A stretch of 64,000 nt of DNA from Spirosoma fluviale (GTDB taxonomy: Bacteria > Bacteroidota > Bacteroidia > Cytophagales > Spirosomataceae): the NCBI RefSeq assembly GCF_900230225.1, contig NZ_OCNH01000002.1, positions 373,844 to 437,843 on the forward strand. Direction: 5' to 3'. Positions 8,448 through 17,003 of this stretch are shown here, in pieces. Positions within the stretch are counted from its first letter, which is position 1. The number at the start of each line of letters is the position of its first letter. Made by a program: the position numbers and the translations under genes. The notes beneath the pieces were generated by a model. It ran no database searches. It was not told the origin of the DNA and saw nothing but the letters and a program-made list of their open reading frames with translations.

Positions 8448-9479
8448 ATGGCAATGGTATCTGATTTTGTTCATTCAACTGCTCCCGAACCCCACCGTAT
8501 TCGGACCCGGCAAATTCTGAAATCGCACCCCGAAATTAAAAAGTTGATTGGGCAAAAGAACCCGACTACGATTTGGGTAGCGCTGGGATGTGTTATTCTG
8601 ATGACCGGCATGGCGTACCTGGTTCGCGATCAATCGTGGTGGGTTATCGTGGCAGCCGCCTGGTTCATTGGTGCTTTCCCGGCTCACACGCTGTTCGTTT
8701 GTATTCACGAAGCGGCTCACAACCTGATTTTCCGCAAACCGTCGGCCAACGCATGGGCGGCTATTTTTGCGAACCTGCCAACGGTTTTTCCAACGGCATT
8801 GACTTTTAAGAACTTCCACATCAAGCACCACGCTTTTCAGGGTGTTCATGAGCTGGACGCCGATTTGCCGGACTGGTACGAAGCGAAATTGATCAAAAAC
8901 TACGCCATTGGTAAGGCCATCTGGTTGTTGTTCTATCCTATTTTTCAGGGTATTCGCACCCTGCGTATGAAAGAGCTGGCCGTTTTTGATAAGTGGGTCA
9001 TTGCCAACTTTATCATTCAGATCACCTTTGATGTGCTGATCGTAACGTTCTTTGGCTGGAAGGCACTGGCGTTTATGGTGCTTTGTCTGTTCTTCTCGGT
9101 TGGCCTGCACCCGCTGGGCGCTCGCTGGGCGCAGGAGCACTTCCTGACCCTCGACCCACAGCAGGAGACATACAGCTACTATGGCCCGCTGAACGGCCCG
9201 AACCTGAACGTTGGTTTCCACAACGAGCACCACGATTTCCCGTCTATTCCCTGGAATAAATTACCGGAAATCAAGAAGTCGGCGCCCGAATATTACGAGT
9301 CGCTCAAATACCATACATCCTTTATAAAGCTATTTTTCCTCTTCCTGTTCGATCAGGAGATTTCGCTTTACTCCCGTATTGTTCGCAAAGAGCGGGGTCG
9401 CGTTCCCGTTTCGGATCAATCGAAACCGGATATGGATCTGGTGCAAGCACAAGCTGTGTCTGTGGAAGCGGCCGCTTAA
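8448..9479 (+). CDS. DEGS-like sphingolipid delta-4 desaturase family fatty acid desaturase
   Basis: Membrane di-iron desaturase of 343 residues. All three histidine boxes are present: HEAAH (87-91), HIKHH (124-128) and HNEHH (258-262), plus the extra HPLGARWAQEH block (about 221-231). The strings TYSYYGPLN and GFHNEHHDFPSIPW, followed by an EYYESL block, are the signature of the eukaryotic dihydroceramide delta-4 desaturase DEGS1/DES1, rather than of the acyl-CoA or acyl-lipid delta-9 enzymes. Many Bacteroidota make dihydroceramide-based sphingolipids, so the predicted role is introducing a double bond in the long-chain base or a related lipid. Four or more membrane helices surround the boxes. 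Start could be codon 1 or 3 (MAMVSD). Monocistronic with its own terminator; no sphingolipid synthesis genes are beside it. Confidence 0.88.
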   Translation: MAMVSDFVHSTAPEPHRIRTRQILKSHPEIKKLIGQKNPTTIWVALGCVILMTGMAYLVRDQSWWVIVAAAWFIGAFPAHTLFVCIHEAAHNLIFRKPSANAWAAIFANLPTVFPTALTFKNFHIKHHAFQGVHELDADLPDWYEAKLIKNYAIGKAIWLLFYPIFQGIRTLRMKELAVFDKWVIANFIIQITFDVLIVTFFGWKALAFMVLCLFFSVGLHPLGARWAQEHFLTLDPQQETYSYYGPLNGPNLNVGFHNEHHDFPSIPWNKLPEIKKSAPEYYESLKYHTSFIKLFFLFLFDQEISLYSRIVRKERGRVPVSDQSKPDMDLVQAQAVSVEAAA

Positions 9480-9522
9480 CGACCTGGATCAGTTATCAGG
9501 GAAAACATACAATTATTAATAA

Positions 9523-9552
9523 AAAGCCCCATTGCGCAAGTGATGGGGCTTT
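9523..9552 (+). terminator. Rho-independent terminator of the desaturase gene
   Basis: Perfect 10-bp stem (AAAGCCCCAT at 9523-9532 with its complement at 9543-9552) and a 10-base loop, preceded by A-rich and followed by T-rich DNA. Confidence 0.85.
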
Positions 9553-9654
9553 CTGTTGTTCAATGATTGGGGCTTAAGGTTGCTGAAAGAGTAGAAATAA
9601 CTACGTATGTTCCTTAGACTAAGTGTTCTTTCCAGAATTCACAGAAACTTAATT

Positions 9655-9662
9655 TATGTTTG
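9655..9662 (+). promoter_or_regulatory. probable -7 promoter element of the sigma factor gene
   Basis: TATGTTTG is an exact match to TAnnTTTG, 31-37 bases before the ECF sigma start. A TTTC at 9629-9632 sits 22 bases upstream as a weak -33 candidate. Confidence 0.45.
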
Positions 9663-9692
9663 GTTGCCGAGTGAACTGTCTATGTCAACTTT

Positions 9693-10280
9693 GTGGCTAT
9701 GTCTGAGCAAGAGCTAACCGATACCGAATTAGTAGCCCTGCTTCGTGAAGATAGCGAGGAGGCATTTCGCGCGTTGTACGAACGCCACTGGTACGACCTT
9801 TTTGTGCTGGCAAAGCGCAAACTCCGCGACGAAGCGATGGCTTCCGACATGGCTCAGGAACTGTTTCTGCGGCTATGGCAAAAACGTAAAACGTTACTCA
9901 TCAACAATGTTGGTGCTTACTTGACCACTTCCCTAAAGCACCTTATTGTCGACCATATACGCACGCAGTTGCAGGGGGAGAAATATGCCAGTCACTTCGT
10001 TTATACTCCGCCAACGGATACCCTTAACACGCTCCATTCGGTTCAGTTTAGCCAACTGACCGAATCGCTCAACCAGGCCTTGGAGCAACTGCCCGACAAA
10101 ACCCGCGAGGTATTTGTTCTCAACCGATTCGAGCAACTAACCATCCGCGAAATCTCCACCCGGCTTGGCCTCTCCGAAAAAGCCATCGAATACCACCTGT
10201 CCCGTTCGGTTGCCTTCCTCCGCGCCAACCTGCACGACTATGCTACGGCTGTGGTGCTGACTACGTTATTCACCGCTTAA
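9693..10280 (+). CDS. ECF RNA polymerase sigma factor (sigma-70, Bacteroidota expansion family)
   Basis: 195-residue extracytoplasmic-function sigma factor. Region 2 (about residues 22-95) has the core-binding and -10 recognition helices, including ALYERHWYDLF and AQELFLRLWQKR. Region 4 (about 130-180) has the helix-turn-helix LPDKTREVFVLNRFEQLTIREISTRLG-type sequence with EKAIEYHLSRS as the recognition helix. It is followed 96 bases later by a FecR anti-sigma gene and then by an STN-domain SusC gene, the standard order of a trans-envelope signalling locus in which ligand binding at the receptor frees the sigma factor. ATG at 9693 or 9699 (MAMSEQ). It most likely controls the susCD genes downstream. 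Confidence 0.93.
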   Translation: MAMSEQELTDTELVALLREDSEEAFRALYERHWYDLFVLAKRKLRDEAMASDMAQELFLRLWQKRKTLLINNVGAYLTTSLKHLIVDHIRTQLQGEKYASHFVYTPPTDTLNTLHSVQFSQLTESLNQALEQLPDKTREVFVLNRFEQLTIREISTRLGLSEKAIEYHLSRSVAFLRANLHDYATAVVLTTLFTA

Positions 10281-10376
10281 CAAATTCGTAACATATGGGT
10301 CTTAGGGTATTTTTCGAGTTGTTCGTCTTACCTTCTGAATACGGCATAAACTGATACGTTGCCGTCGCCAGATGAT

Positions 10377-11387
10377 ATGGACCCCAAAGCGCTACAAGCC
10401 TTACTGACCAAGTACCAGAACGGTGATGCAACCGACGAGGAACGGGCGCAGGTCGAAGCATGGTACGATGCGCTGGATGGCGAAGCTGAACCCCCTTTGT
10501 CGGCGTCTGAAAAGCAGGCATTCGTAAATCAGCACTGGCAGGAGGTAGCGGCACAGATCAGACAGACACCAACCCGTAGCTGGCAATTGACGCTGTTTTA
10601 CCAACTGACTGCTGCCGCTGTGCTTGTATTAAGTATCGGGCTGGGCTGGTATTTTTTGATGAACCGTTCGCCGGAACCGGTTTCCGATCAGGTAGCGGCT
10701 CAAACGGGTCAGTCGAAGCTGGTTGCTAAAACAAACGAGTCGCGAAAGCCGCTTCGGATTGCGTTATCGGATGGAAGCGTTATTACTCTCAAGCCGGGGA
10801 GTCAGGTGCAGTATCCCGAACAATTTGCCGAAAACCGGCGGGAGGTTCGGCTGGTGGGCGAGGGATTCTTCGAGGTCACTAAAAATCCGAAGCGCCCCTT
10901 TCTGGTCTATGCCAACGGACTGGTTACGAAAGTGCTGGGCACCAGCTTCACCATTGTGGCTCATGCGGGTAAGCCCACCGCCGAGGTCGTCGTTCGGACG
11001 GGGCGGGTAGCGGTCTACCGGCAGGCAGATCAGCCAGCAACCACGTCCGACATGGTATTGACACCTAACGAGAAAGCCACTTTTTATCGGGCGGAGAGCC
11101 GGATTGTCAAATCGCTGGCCGATCATCCGGTGGTTATTCGGCCTCAGGCCATCAAAACCCACTTTGTGTTCGACAATACCCCCGTAGCCCGCGTGTTTAA
11201 GGAGTTGGACGAAGTGTATGGCGTAACCATCTCCTTCGACGCCGACGCCCTCGTAAACTGTACACTCACGGCTAATCTGGCCCACCAGTCATTACCCGAC
11301 CAATTGAACATGATTTGCCTGTCCATTGGGGCTACCTATCAAACCAGCGGCACGAATATTCAGATCAGCGGTCGGGGCTGTCCTTAA
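10377..11387 (+). CDS. FecR-family anti-sigma factor
   Basis: Single-pass inner-membrane regulator. I prefer ATG 10377 (MDPKALQALL), giving 336 residues; an in-frame TTG lies 18 bases upstream. The cytoplasmic N-terminal part (about 1-75) is charged and contains the ERAQVEAWYDAL type helix typical of anti-sigma domains. One membrane helix follows (LTAAAVLVLSIGLGWYFLM, about 80-99). The periplasmic FecR domain (about 130-225) has LSDGSVITLKPGS, RREVRLVGEGFFEVTKNPKRPF and VLGTSFTI. The C-terminal domain (about 255-336, FDNTPVARVFKELDEVYG) resembles an STN fold that contacts the receptor. It sits between its sigma factor and the SusC receptor, which strongly supports a sigma/anti-sigma/receptor relay. 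Confidence 0.93.
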   Translation: MDPKALQALLTKYQNGDATDEERAQVEAWYDALDGEAEPPLSASEKQAFVNQHWQEVAAQIRQTPTRSWQLTLFYQLTAAAVLVLSIGLGWYFLMNRSPEPVSDQVAAQTGQSKLVAKTNESRKPLRIALSDGSVITLKPGSQVQYPEQFAENRREVRLVGEGFFEVTKNPKRPFLVYANGLVTKVLGTSFTIVAHAGKPTAEVVVRTGRVAVYRQADQPATTSDMVLTPNEKATFYRAESRIVKSLADHPVVIRPQAIKTHFVFDNTPVARVFKELDEVYGVTISFDADALVNCTLTANLAHQSLPDQLNMICLSIGATYQTSGTNIQISGRGCP

Positions 11388-11423
11388 AAATCAAACCAGC
11401 TTACTTACAACTACTTACACTTT

Positions 11424-14400
11424 ATGAAACGTTTTCTTTCGCTATTGGTCAGCGTCCTGCTGAGCAGTAGTCTAGTCCAGGCTGTGCCCTTATCAGCACA
11501 GGAACTGATGAATCGCCCCGTTTCCATAACGGTAGAAGGCGAGACGGTACGAACGGTGTTGCAGCAACTGGAAAAGGCTGTCGATGTGCGATTTGTGTAT
11601 AGCCCTCGGGTGATTGGTGCCGAAAAACGAATTTCGATCAGTGCCCGCAACGAACGATTGTCGAGTGTGCTCCAGCGGTTGTTTACGCCCCAGAACATTG
11701 CGTGGGAAGTGATCAACGGACAGATCATTCTGAAAAAAGTGGATGGACAAAGCAGCCTGCTGTCCGTCCCGGCTTTTCAGATCAGCCGGGCTGTAACGTT
11801 CGACCAGCCCCGGCGTATACTGTCGGGTGTGGTGCGCGATAACACCAGTAACCAGCCGTTACCCGGTGTGAGCATTGTGGTGAAAGGCACCACACGCGGC
11901 ACGTCGACCAATGCTGATGGCGGCTTTTCGCTGAATATTCCGGATGCCGGTGGCAATTTGGTTCTGTCTTTTTCCTTCATTGGCTACGAAACGCTGGAAG
12001 TACCGGTAAATGGCGGCCAGTCTACCCTCAACGTGAGCCTGAAAGAAACGCAGAACGCGCTGAGCGAAGTGGTGGTGGTCGGTTACGGTACCCAGAAGAA
12101 AGTGAACCTGACGGGAGCCGTGTCTCAGGTGCTGGCCAAAGAACTCGAAAACCGGCCGTTGAACAACATGTCGCAGATTCTTCAGGGCATGGTTCCCAAC
12201 CTGAACATCACCTTCAGTACGGGCCAGCCGGGGCAGGGGGGCAACCTGAACGTACGTGGCGAAACATCGATTAACGGGGGAGGGCCGCTGGTGTTGATCG
12301 ACGGTATCCCCGGCGACATCAACCGGATCAATCCGGCCGACGTGGAGTCGGTATCGGTGCTGAAAGATGCGGCCGCTTCAGCGATCTACGGAGCGCGGGG
12401 TGCGTTCGGGGTTATTCTGGTGACGACCAAAACGGCCAAAAATGGCAAGACAACCATATCATACAGCAATAACTTCGGCTGGTCGGCCCCAACGGTCAGC
12501 ACCAAGTTTCTGACCAATGGCTACGAGTATGTGCGGATGAATGATGAAGCCTTTACGCGGGCTACGGGAAATAGCTATACCCGGTATTCGGAGGAAGATT
12601 ACAAGGAACTGGAGGCCCGCCGGTACGATAAAGTGGAGAATCCGGCCCGCCCCTGGACAATCATCAAAAACGTAAACGGAAAAGATATTTACAACTATTA
12701 CGGGAATTACGACTGGTGGAACGCGCTCTTCAACACGACCGAACCTTCCAAACAGCACAACATCAACCTGTCTGGCGGGACTGACAAGGTAAATTATTTT
12801 CTGTCGGGGTCGATTTTTGAGAAGGACGGGATCATGAAGATCAACACCGATAAATTCACGTCGTACACCCTCCGCAGCAAAATCAACGCCCAGCTAACGC
12901 CCTGGCTCAAAGTGGGCAGCAACATCCAGTACTTTGATTCGAAGTATAAATACCCCGGTCTGGAAGGGGGTGCCAACGCGAACTTTGTCGGGATTACGGT
13001 TCATGCCTTACCCGCCTACGCGCCCACGAACCCTGATGGGACAGCTACCTATAACACCCTGAAAAACAATTACTCCATTGGCGATGGGCTCTACGCGAAC
13101 CTGCTGAAAGGCGTTGCCGGGGGCGAAAAACGGGTGCATGAATTAACGGCGATCAACTCGGTTACCATCGACTTCACCAAAACCTGGAATCTGGTCGCCA
13201 ACTACTCCTATTCATTCTACATTGCTGATGACTGGTACCGGTCGGCCGTGGCGCAGTACTCCATTCAGCCGGGAATTCTGACTACCGTGCCCAACTACAA
13301 TACCGATCAGTACCGCAAAACATTCTGGTTCGACCCGATGAACGTGACCAACGTGTATTCGTCCTACAACCATACGTTCGGGAAACACTATATGGCGGCC
13401 ACGGCGGGGATCAATTACGAGTCTAAAAAGCACCAGCGGCTGTTTGGGGCGCGCAAGAACCTGCTCTCCGAAAGTCTCAATGACCTCAACCTGGGCACGG
13501 GCGAACAGCTTTCGGCGGGTGACTCGTATCAGTATTCACTGTTCGGGGCATTTTATCGCCTGAACTATGACTATGCCGGCAAGTACCTGCTGGAAGTGAA
13601 CGGCCGCTACGACGGAACCTCACGATTTGGCGAAGGTCGGCGGTACGGTTTCTTTCCGTCGGTTTCGGCGGGCTGGCGGCTGAGTGAAGAACGTTTCTTC
13701 GATCCGCTGAAGGGGATTGTCGATAATTTCAAAATCAGGGCTTCGTACGGTACGCTGGGCAATCAGTTGCCGTCCAACACCAACTCGGCCAGCTTTTACC
13801 CGTATATCTCTATCATGCCAACGGCGCAGTCGAGCTGGATAACCAACGGGCAAAAGCTGTCGTACGTGAACAGCCCGAACCCGATTTCGCCGGACCTTAC
13901 CTGGGAAAAAGCCACCACCTCCAACCTGGGTCTGGATGCAGGTTTGTTTAAGAACCGACTCAATCTATCCGCTGATGTCTACGTCCGAAACACAACGGGT
14001 ATGCTGGTTCCGGGACAGGTGCTGCCAGCGGTTTACGGGGCCGGTGTGCCGACCCAAAACGCCGGAGATTTGCAGACGAAGGGTTTCGAACTGTCCATCG
14101 GCTGGCGCGATCAGGTTAAAATGGGCGGCAAGCCATTCGTCTATAATGCGTCGTTTGTCCTGTCCGATTCCAAATCGACCATTACCAAATACGACAATCC
14201 AAACAAGATTCTGTCGAGTCGCTACGAGGGGCAGACCATTGGCGACATCTGGGGTTATTCCATCGACGGGTATTTCAAAACCAACGAAGAAGCACAAGCG
14301 TATGCCGTCGATCAAACGCTGGTCAACAAGCAACGCCTGAGCGCCCCCGGCGACTGGAGCAAACTACAGGCCGGTGACCTCAAATTCATCGATACCGACG

Positions 14401-14990
14401 GGAACGGGAAGATCGACCAGGGTGCCAATACGCTGGCGAATCATGGCGATTTGAAGATTATTGGCAACGACCGGGCACGCTACCGGTACGGTGTCAACCT
14501 TGGTGCCAGCTGGAACGGCTTCGACATGTCGGTGCTGGCGCAGGGTATCCTTCGGAAAAACTGGTATCCGGGCAACAACGCCGATAAATTCTGGGGGCCT
14601 TATTCGCGGCCGTATTATTCGTTTATTCCCGAGAACTTCGAGGCCGACGTCTGGACGCCGACCAATACCGACGCGTACTTTCCGGTGCTGAGAGGCTACA
14701 CGGCGCTGAACGGCGGTGGTGACCTGAACGCTGCCAACGATCGCTACATTCAGAACATCGGCTACCTCCGCCTGAAAAATGTGGTGATTGGCTACACATT
14801 GCCCGAAAGTCTCAGCAAAAAGATCAGCATAGCCCGCGCCCGGATTTATGTAAGCGGTGAAAATCTGCTCACTTACACGCCCTTGCGTTCCAAATACATT
14901 GACCCCGAGCAACTCGACGGCGACGCCACAAACGGCAGAACCTACCCGCTGTCCAAGACAATTTCTGCCGGTCTGAATCTCACGTTCTAG
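11424..14990 (+). CDS. SusC/RagA TonB-linked outer-membrane transporter with STN domain
   Basis: Large outer-membrane receptor of 1188 residues. Order: signal peptide ending near PLSAQ (about 26), STN domain (about 30-105; VTVEGETVRTVLQQLEKA-like) that receives the anti-sigma contact, carboxypeptidase-regulatory-like domain (about 132-215; SGVVRDNTSNQPLPGVSIVVKGT type), plug (about 225-335, starting EVVVVGYGTQKKVNLTGAV and containing LVLIDGIPGDINRINP, VLKDAAASAIYGARGAFGVI), and a 22-strand barrel to the C-terminal LNLTF. Partner of the SusD protein 24 bases downstream. The presence of STN agrees with regulation by the upstream sigma/FecR pair. Its substrate cannot be read from sequence, but the two downstream phosphatase-type enzymes suggest a phosphorylated compound. 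Confidence 0.95.
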   Translation: MKRFLSLLVSVLLSSSLVQAVPLSAQELMNRPVSITVEGETVRTVLQQLEKAVDVRFVYSPRVIGAEKRISISARNERLSSVLQRLFTPQNIAWEVINGQIILKKVDGQSSLLSVPAFQISRAVTFDQPRRILSGVVRDNTSNQPLPGVSIVVKGTTRGTSTNADGGFSLNIPDAGGNLVLSFSFIGYETLEVPVNGGQSTLNVSLKETQNALSEVVVVGYGTQKKVNLTGAVSQVLAKELENRPLNNMSQILQGMVPNLNITFSTGQPGQGGNLNVRGETSINGGGPLVLIDGIPGDINRINPADVESVSVLKDAAASAIYGARGAFGVILVTTKTAKNGKTTISYSNNFGWSAPTVSTKFLTNGYEYVRMNDEAFTRATGNSYTRYSEEDYKELEARRYDKVENPARPWTIIKNVNGKDIYNYYGNYDWWNALFNTTEPSKQHNINLSGGTDKVNYFLSGSIFEKDGIMKINTDKFTSYTLRSKINAQLTPWLKVGSNIQYFDSKYKYPGLEGGANANFVGITVHALPAYAPTNPDGTATYNTLKNNYSIGDGLYANLLKGVAGGEKRVHELTAINSVTIDFTKTWNLVANYSYSFYIADDWYRSAVAQYSIQPGILTTVPNYNTDQYRKTFWFDPMNVTNVYSSYNHTFGKHYMAATAGINYESKKHQRLFGARKNLLSESLNDLNLGTGEQLSAGDSYQYSLFGAFYRLNYDYAGKYLLEVNGRYDGTSRFGEGRRYGFFPSVSAGWRLSEERFFDPLKGIVDNFKIRASYGTLGNQLPSNTNSASFYPYISIMPTAQSSWITNGQKLSYVNSPNPISPDLTWEKATTSNLGLDAGLFKNRLNLSADVYVRNTTGMLVPGQVLPAVYGAGVPTQNAGDLQTKGFELSIGWRDQVKMGGKPFVYNASFVLSDSKSTITKYDNPNKILSSRYEGQTIGDIWGYSIDGYFKTNEEAQAYAVDQTLVNKQRLSAPGDWSKLQAGDLKFIDTDGNGKIDQGANTLANHGDLKIIGNDRARYRYGVNLGASWNGFDMSVLAQGILRKNWYPGNNADKFWGPYSRPYYSFIPENFEADVWTPTNTDAYFPVLRGYTALNGGGDLNAANDRYIQNIGYLRLKNVVIGYTLPESLSKKISIARARIYVSGENLLTYTPLRSKYIDPEQLDGDATNGRTYPLSKTISAGLNLTF

Positions 14991-15014
14991 GTCCATCCAA
15001 CTCTTCGTACTCCG

Positions 15015-16745
15015 ATGAAAAAAATACTAAGTATCCTGGCTGTAACCCTTGGTTTGTCGGCCTGCGACCTGAACATGCTGCCTCAGGACGCCATCTCACC
15101 CAATACCTTTTTCAATACCGAAAACGACCTGCTGCTCTACACGAACTCGTTTTATAACGCGCTGCCATCGGCCGAGGATGTGTATAATGAAGACGTCGAC
15201 AATGTCGTTAAAAATAGCCTGCGCGATGAATTGCAGGGTACGCGGGTAGTGCCCACCAGCGGGGGCGGCTGGAGCTGGGGAACCCTGCGCAACATCAACT
15301 ATTTTCTGGCTAATTCAGGCAAATGCCCGGACCCCAAAGCCGTAGCCAAATACAACGGACTGGCCCGCTTTTTCCGCGCTTACTTTTATTTCGGCATGGT
15401 GAAGCGCTTCGGCGATGTCCCCTGGTATTCGAAACCAATTGAAATAATGGATCAGGAAATGTTGACCAAAGCACGCGACCCCAGAGCGATGGTCATGGAT
15501 TCAGTCATGGCCGATATCAATTATGCCATTGCCAACCTCGACGCGTCGCGGCAGGTGAGTACGGTCACGAAATGGACAGCGCTGGCACTGAAATCAAGAA
15601 TAGGGCTGTACGAAGGTACCTTCCGAAAATACCATACCGAATTTGGGCTGCCCGGTGCCGATAAATTTCTGGATGAGAGTATCATAGCCTCTGAGGATTT
15701 AATGAAGAATAGTGGGTACACGATCTACAAAGCTACCCCCGCTACGGCCTATGGTAAGTTGTTTTCGTCGGATAACGCCATTCCCGATGAGGTGATCCTG
15801 GCCCGCGATTTCAGCGATGAGTTGCAGGTATACCACAACCTGAACTATTACACCATGACGGCCTCCTACGGAAAGCCCGGTCTGGAGAAGAAGCTGGTGA
15901 ACAGCTATCTGATGGCCGATGGCACCCGTTTTACCGACGTCAAAGGCTACGAAACCATGCAGTTTGCGGACGAGGTACAAAACCGGGACCCCCGTCTGGC
16001 GCAAACCATCCGGACGCCGGGCTACACTCGTATCGGCGAAACGACGCCACTGGCGCCGGAGTTTGGCGCAACAGTTACCGGCTACCAACTAATCAAGTTT
16101 GTTTCGGCACCCAAATGGGATACGTTTACCAAAGACATTACCGACATGCCCATTTTCCGGTATGCTGAAGTACTGCTGAATTTCGCCGAAGCCAAAGCTG
16201 AGCGGGGCACGCTCACCCAGGCCGACCTGGATCTGTCGACCAAACTTACCCGCGACCGCGTGGGCATGCCGAACATCAATCTGGCCGCTGCCAACGCCAA
16301 TCCCGACCCCTATCAGGCGCAGCAATACACGCAGCTAAAAGGCCCCAACACGGGTGTCATTCTGGAAATACGGCGAGAACGGCGCGTGGAGCTGGTGATG
16401 GAAAACTTCTTCCGCTGGGACGACATCATTCGTTGGAAAGAGGGGCAACTGCTTACCAAAACATTCAAGGGGATGTATTTTCCGGGGCCGGGCAGTTATG
16501 ATCTGGACAAGAACGGGAAAGTGGACCTGGTTATCTACGAGGGCACCAAACCATCCGTGCCAGGGGCTCAACTCCTCAAGCTGGGCAGCGAAATTCTACT
16601 GGAGAATGGTAATAAAGGCGGCAACATTGTCGTGAACGGGCACATCAACAAAAAATTCAACGAATCCCGCGATTACCTGTACCCCATTCCTACACAGGAG
16701 CGACTGCTGAATACTAAGCTGATGCAGAACCCTAATTGGGAGTAA
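15015..16745 (+). CDS. RagB/SusD-family nutrient-binding lipoprotein
   Basis: Surface lipoprotein of 576 residues that caps the SusC barrel and binds its ligand. The signal peptide ends in a lipobox LGLSAC (Cys at about 16), followed by DLNMLPQD, the common SusD mature start. The N-terminal TPR-like helices (ALARFFRAYFYF type: LARFFRAYFYFGMVKRFGDVPW) and the C-terminal block LEIRRERRVELVMENFFRWDDIIRWKE, ending with YLYPIPTQERLLN and QNPNWE, are characteristic. It is in the same transcription unit as susC. A 40-bp inverted repeat follows before the phosphoesterase gene. Confidence 0.95.
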   Translation: MKKILSILAVTLGLSACDLNMLPQDAISPNTFFNTENDLLLYTNSFYNALPSAEDVYNEDVDNVVKNSLRDELQGTRVVPTSGGGWSWGTLRNINYFLANSGKCPDPKAVAKYNGLARFFRAYFYFGMVKRFGDVPWYSKPIEIMDQEMLTKARDPRAMVMDSVMADINYAIANLDASRQVSTVTKWTALALKSRIGLYEGTFRKYHTEFGLPGADKFLDESIIASEDLMKNSGYTIYKATPATAYGKLFSSDNAIPDEVILARDFSDELQVYHNLNYYTMTASYGKPGLEKKLVNSYLMADGTRFTDVKGYETMQFADEVQNRDPRLAQTIRTPGYTRIGETTPLAPEFGATVTGYQLIKFVSAPKWDTFTKDITDMPIFRYAEVLLNFAEAKAERGTLTQADLDLSTKLTRDRVGMPNINLAAANANPDPYQAQQYTQLKGPNTGVILEIRRERRVELVMENFFRWDDIIRWKEGQLLTKTFKGMYFPGPGSYDLDKNGKVDLVIYEGTKPSVPGAQLLKLGSEILLENGNKGGNIVVNGHINKKFNESRDYLYPIPTQERLLNTKLMQNPNWE

Positions 16746-16785
16746 GGGGAAGCGGAGCTGGTTTAGTGTCAATGTTTTGGTAAGT

Positions 16786-16906
16786 GTATCAGACAGCATC
16801 CTTGCTGTCTGGCCGTCAGGCTAAAATTGCCGTAACTAGCCAAGTTGAAATGGGTAAGTAACTTATCTTTAGCCTGACGGCCAGACAGCAAGATGCTGTC
16901 TGATAC
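16786..16906. repeat. family A inverted repeat after the susD gene
   Basis: Arms 16786-16825 and 16868-16906 match over 39 positions with one extra C in the left arm. Each arm contains its own short hairpin, AGACAGCA-TCT-TGCTGTCT, followed by GCCGTCAGGCTAAA. The same hairpin recurs near 38.5, 44.6 and 57.3 kb. Confidence 0.85.
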
Positions 16907-17003
16907 AACTGCCCAAACCTCTACAAGATTAGTTTTAAACCGTAAGATGCTTCTGCAAAATTCGTAATCACCCACCCCTAACCCCTTAACCCTACACACC
17001 ACT

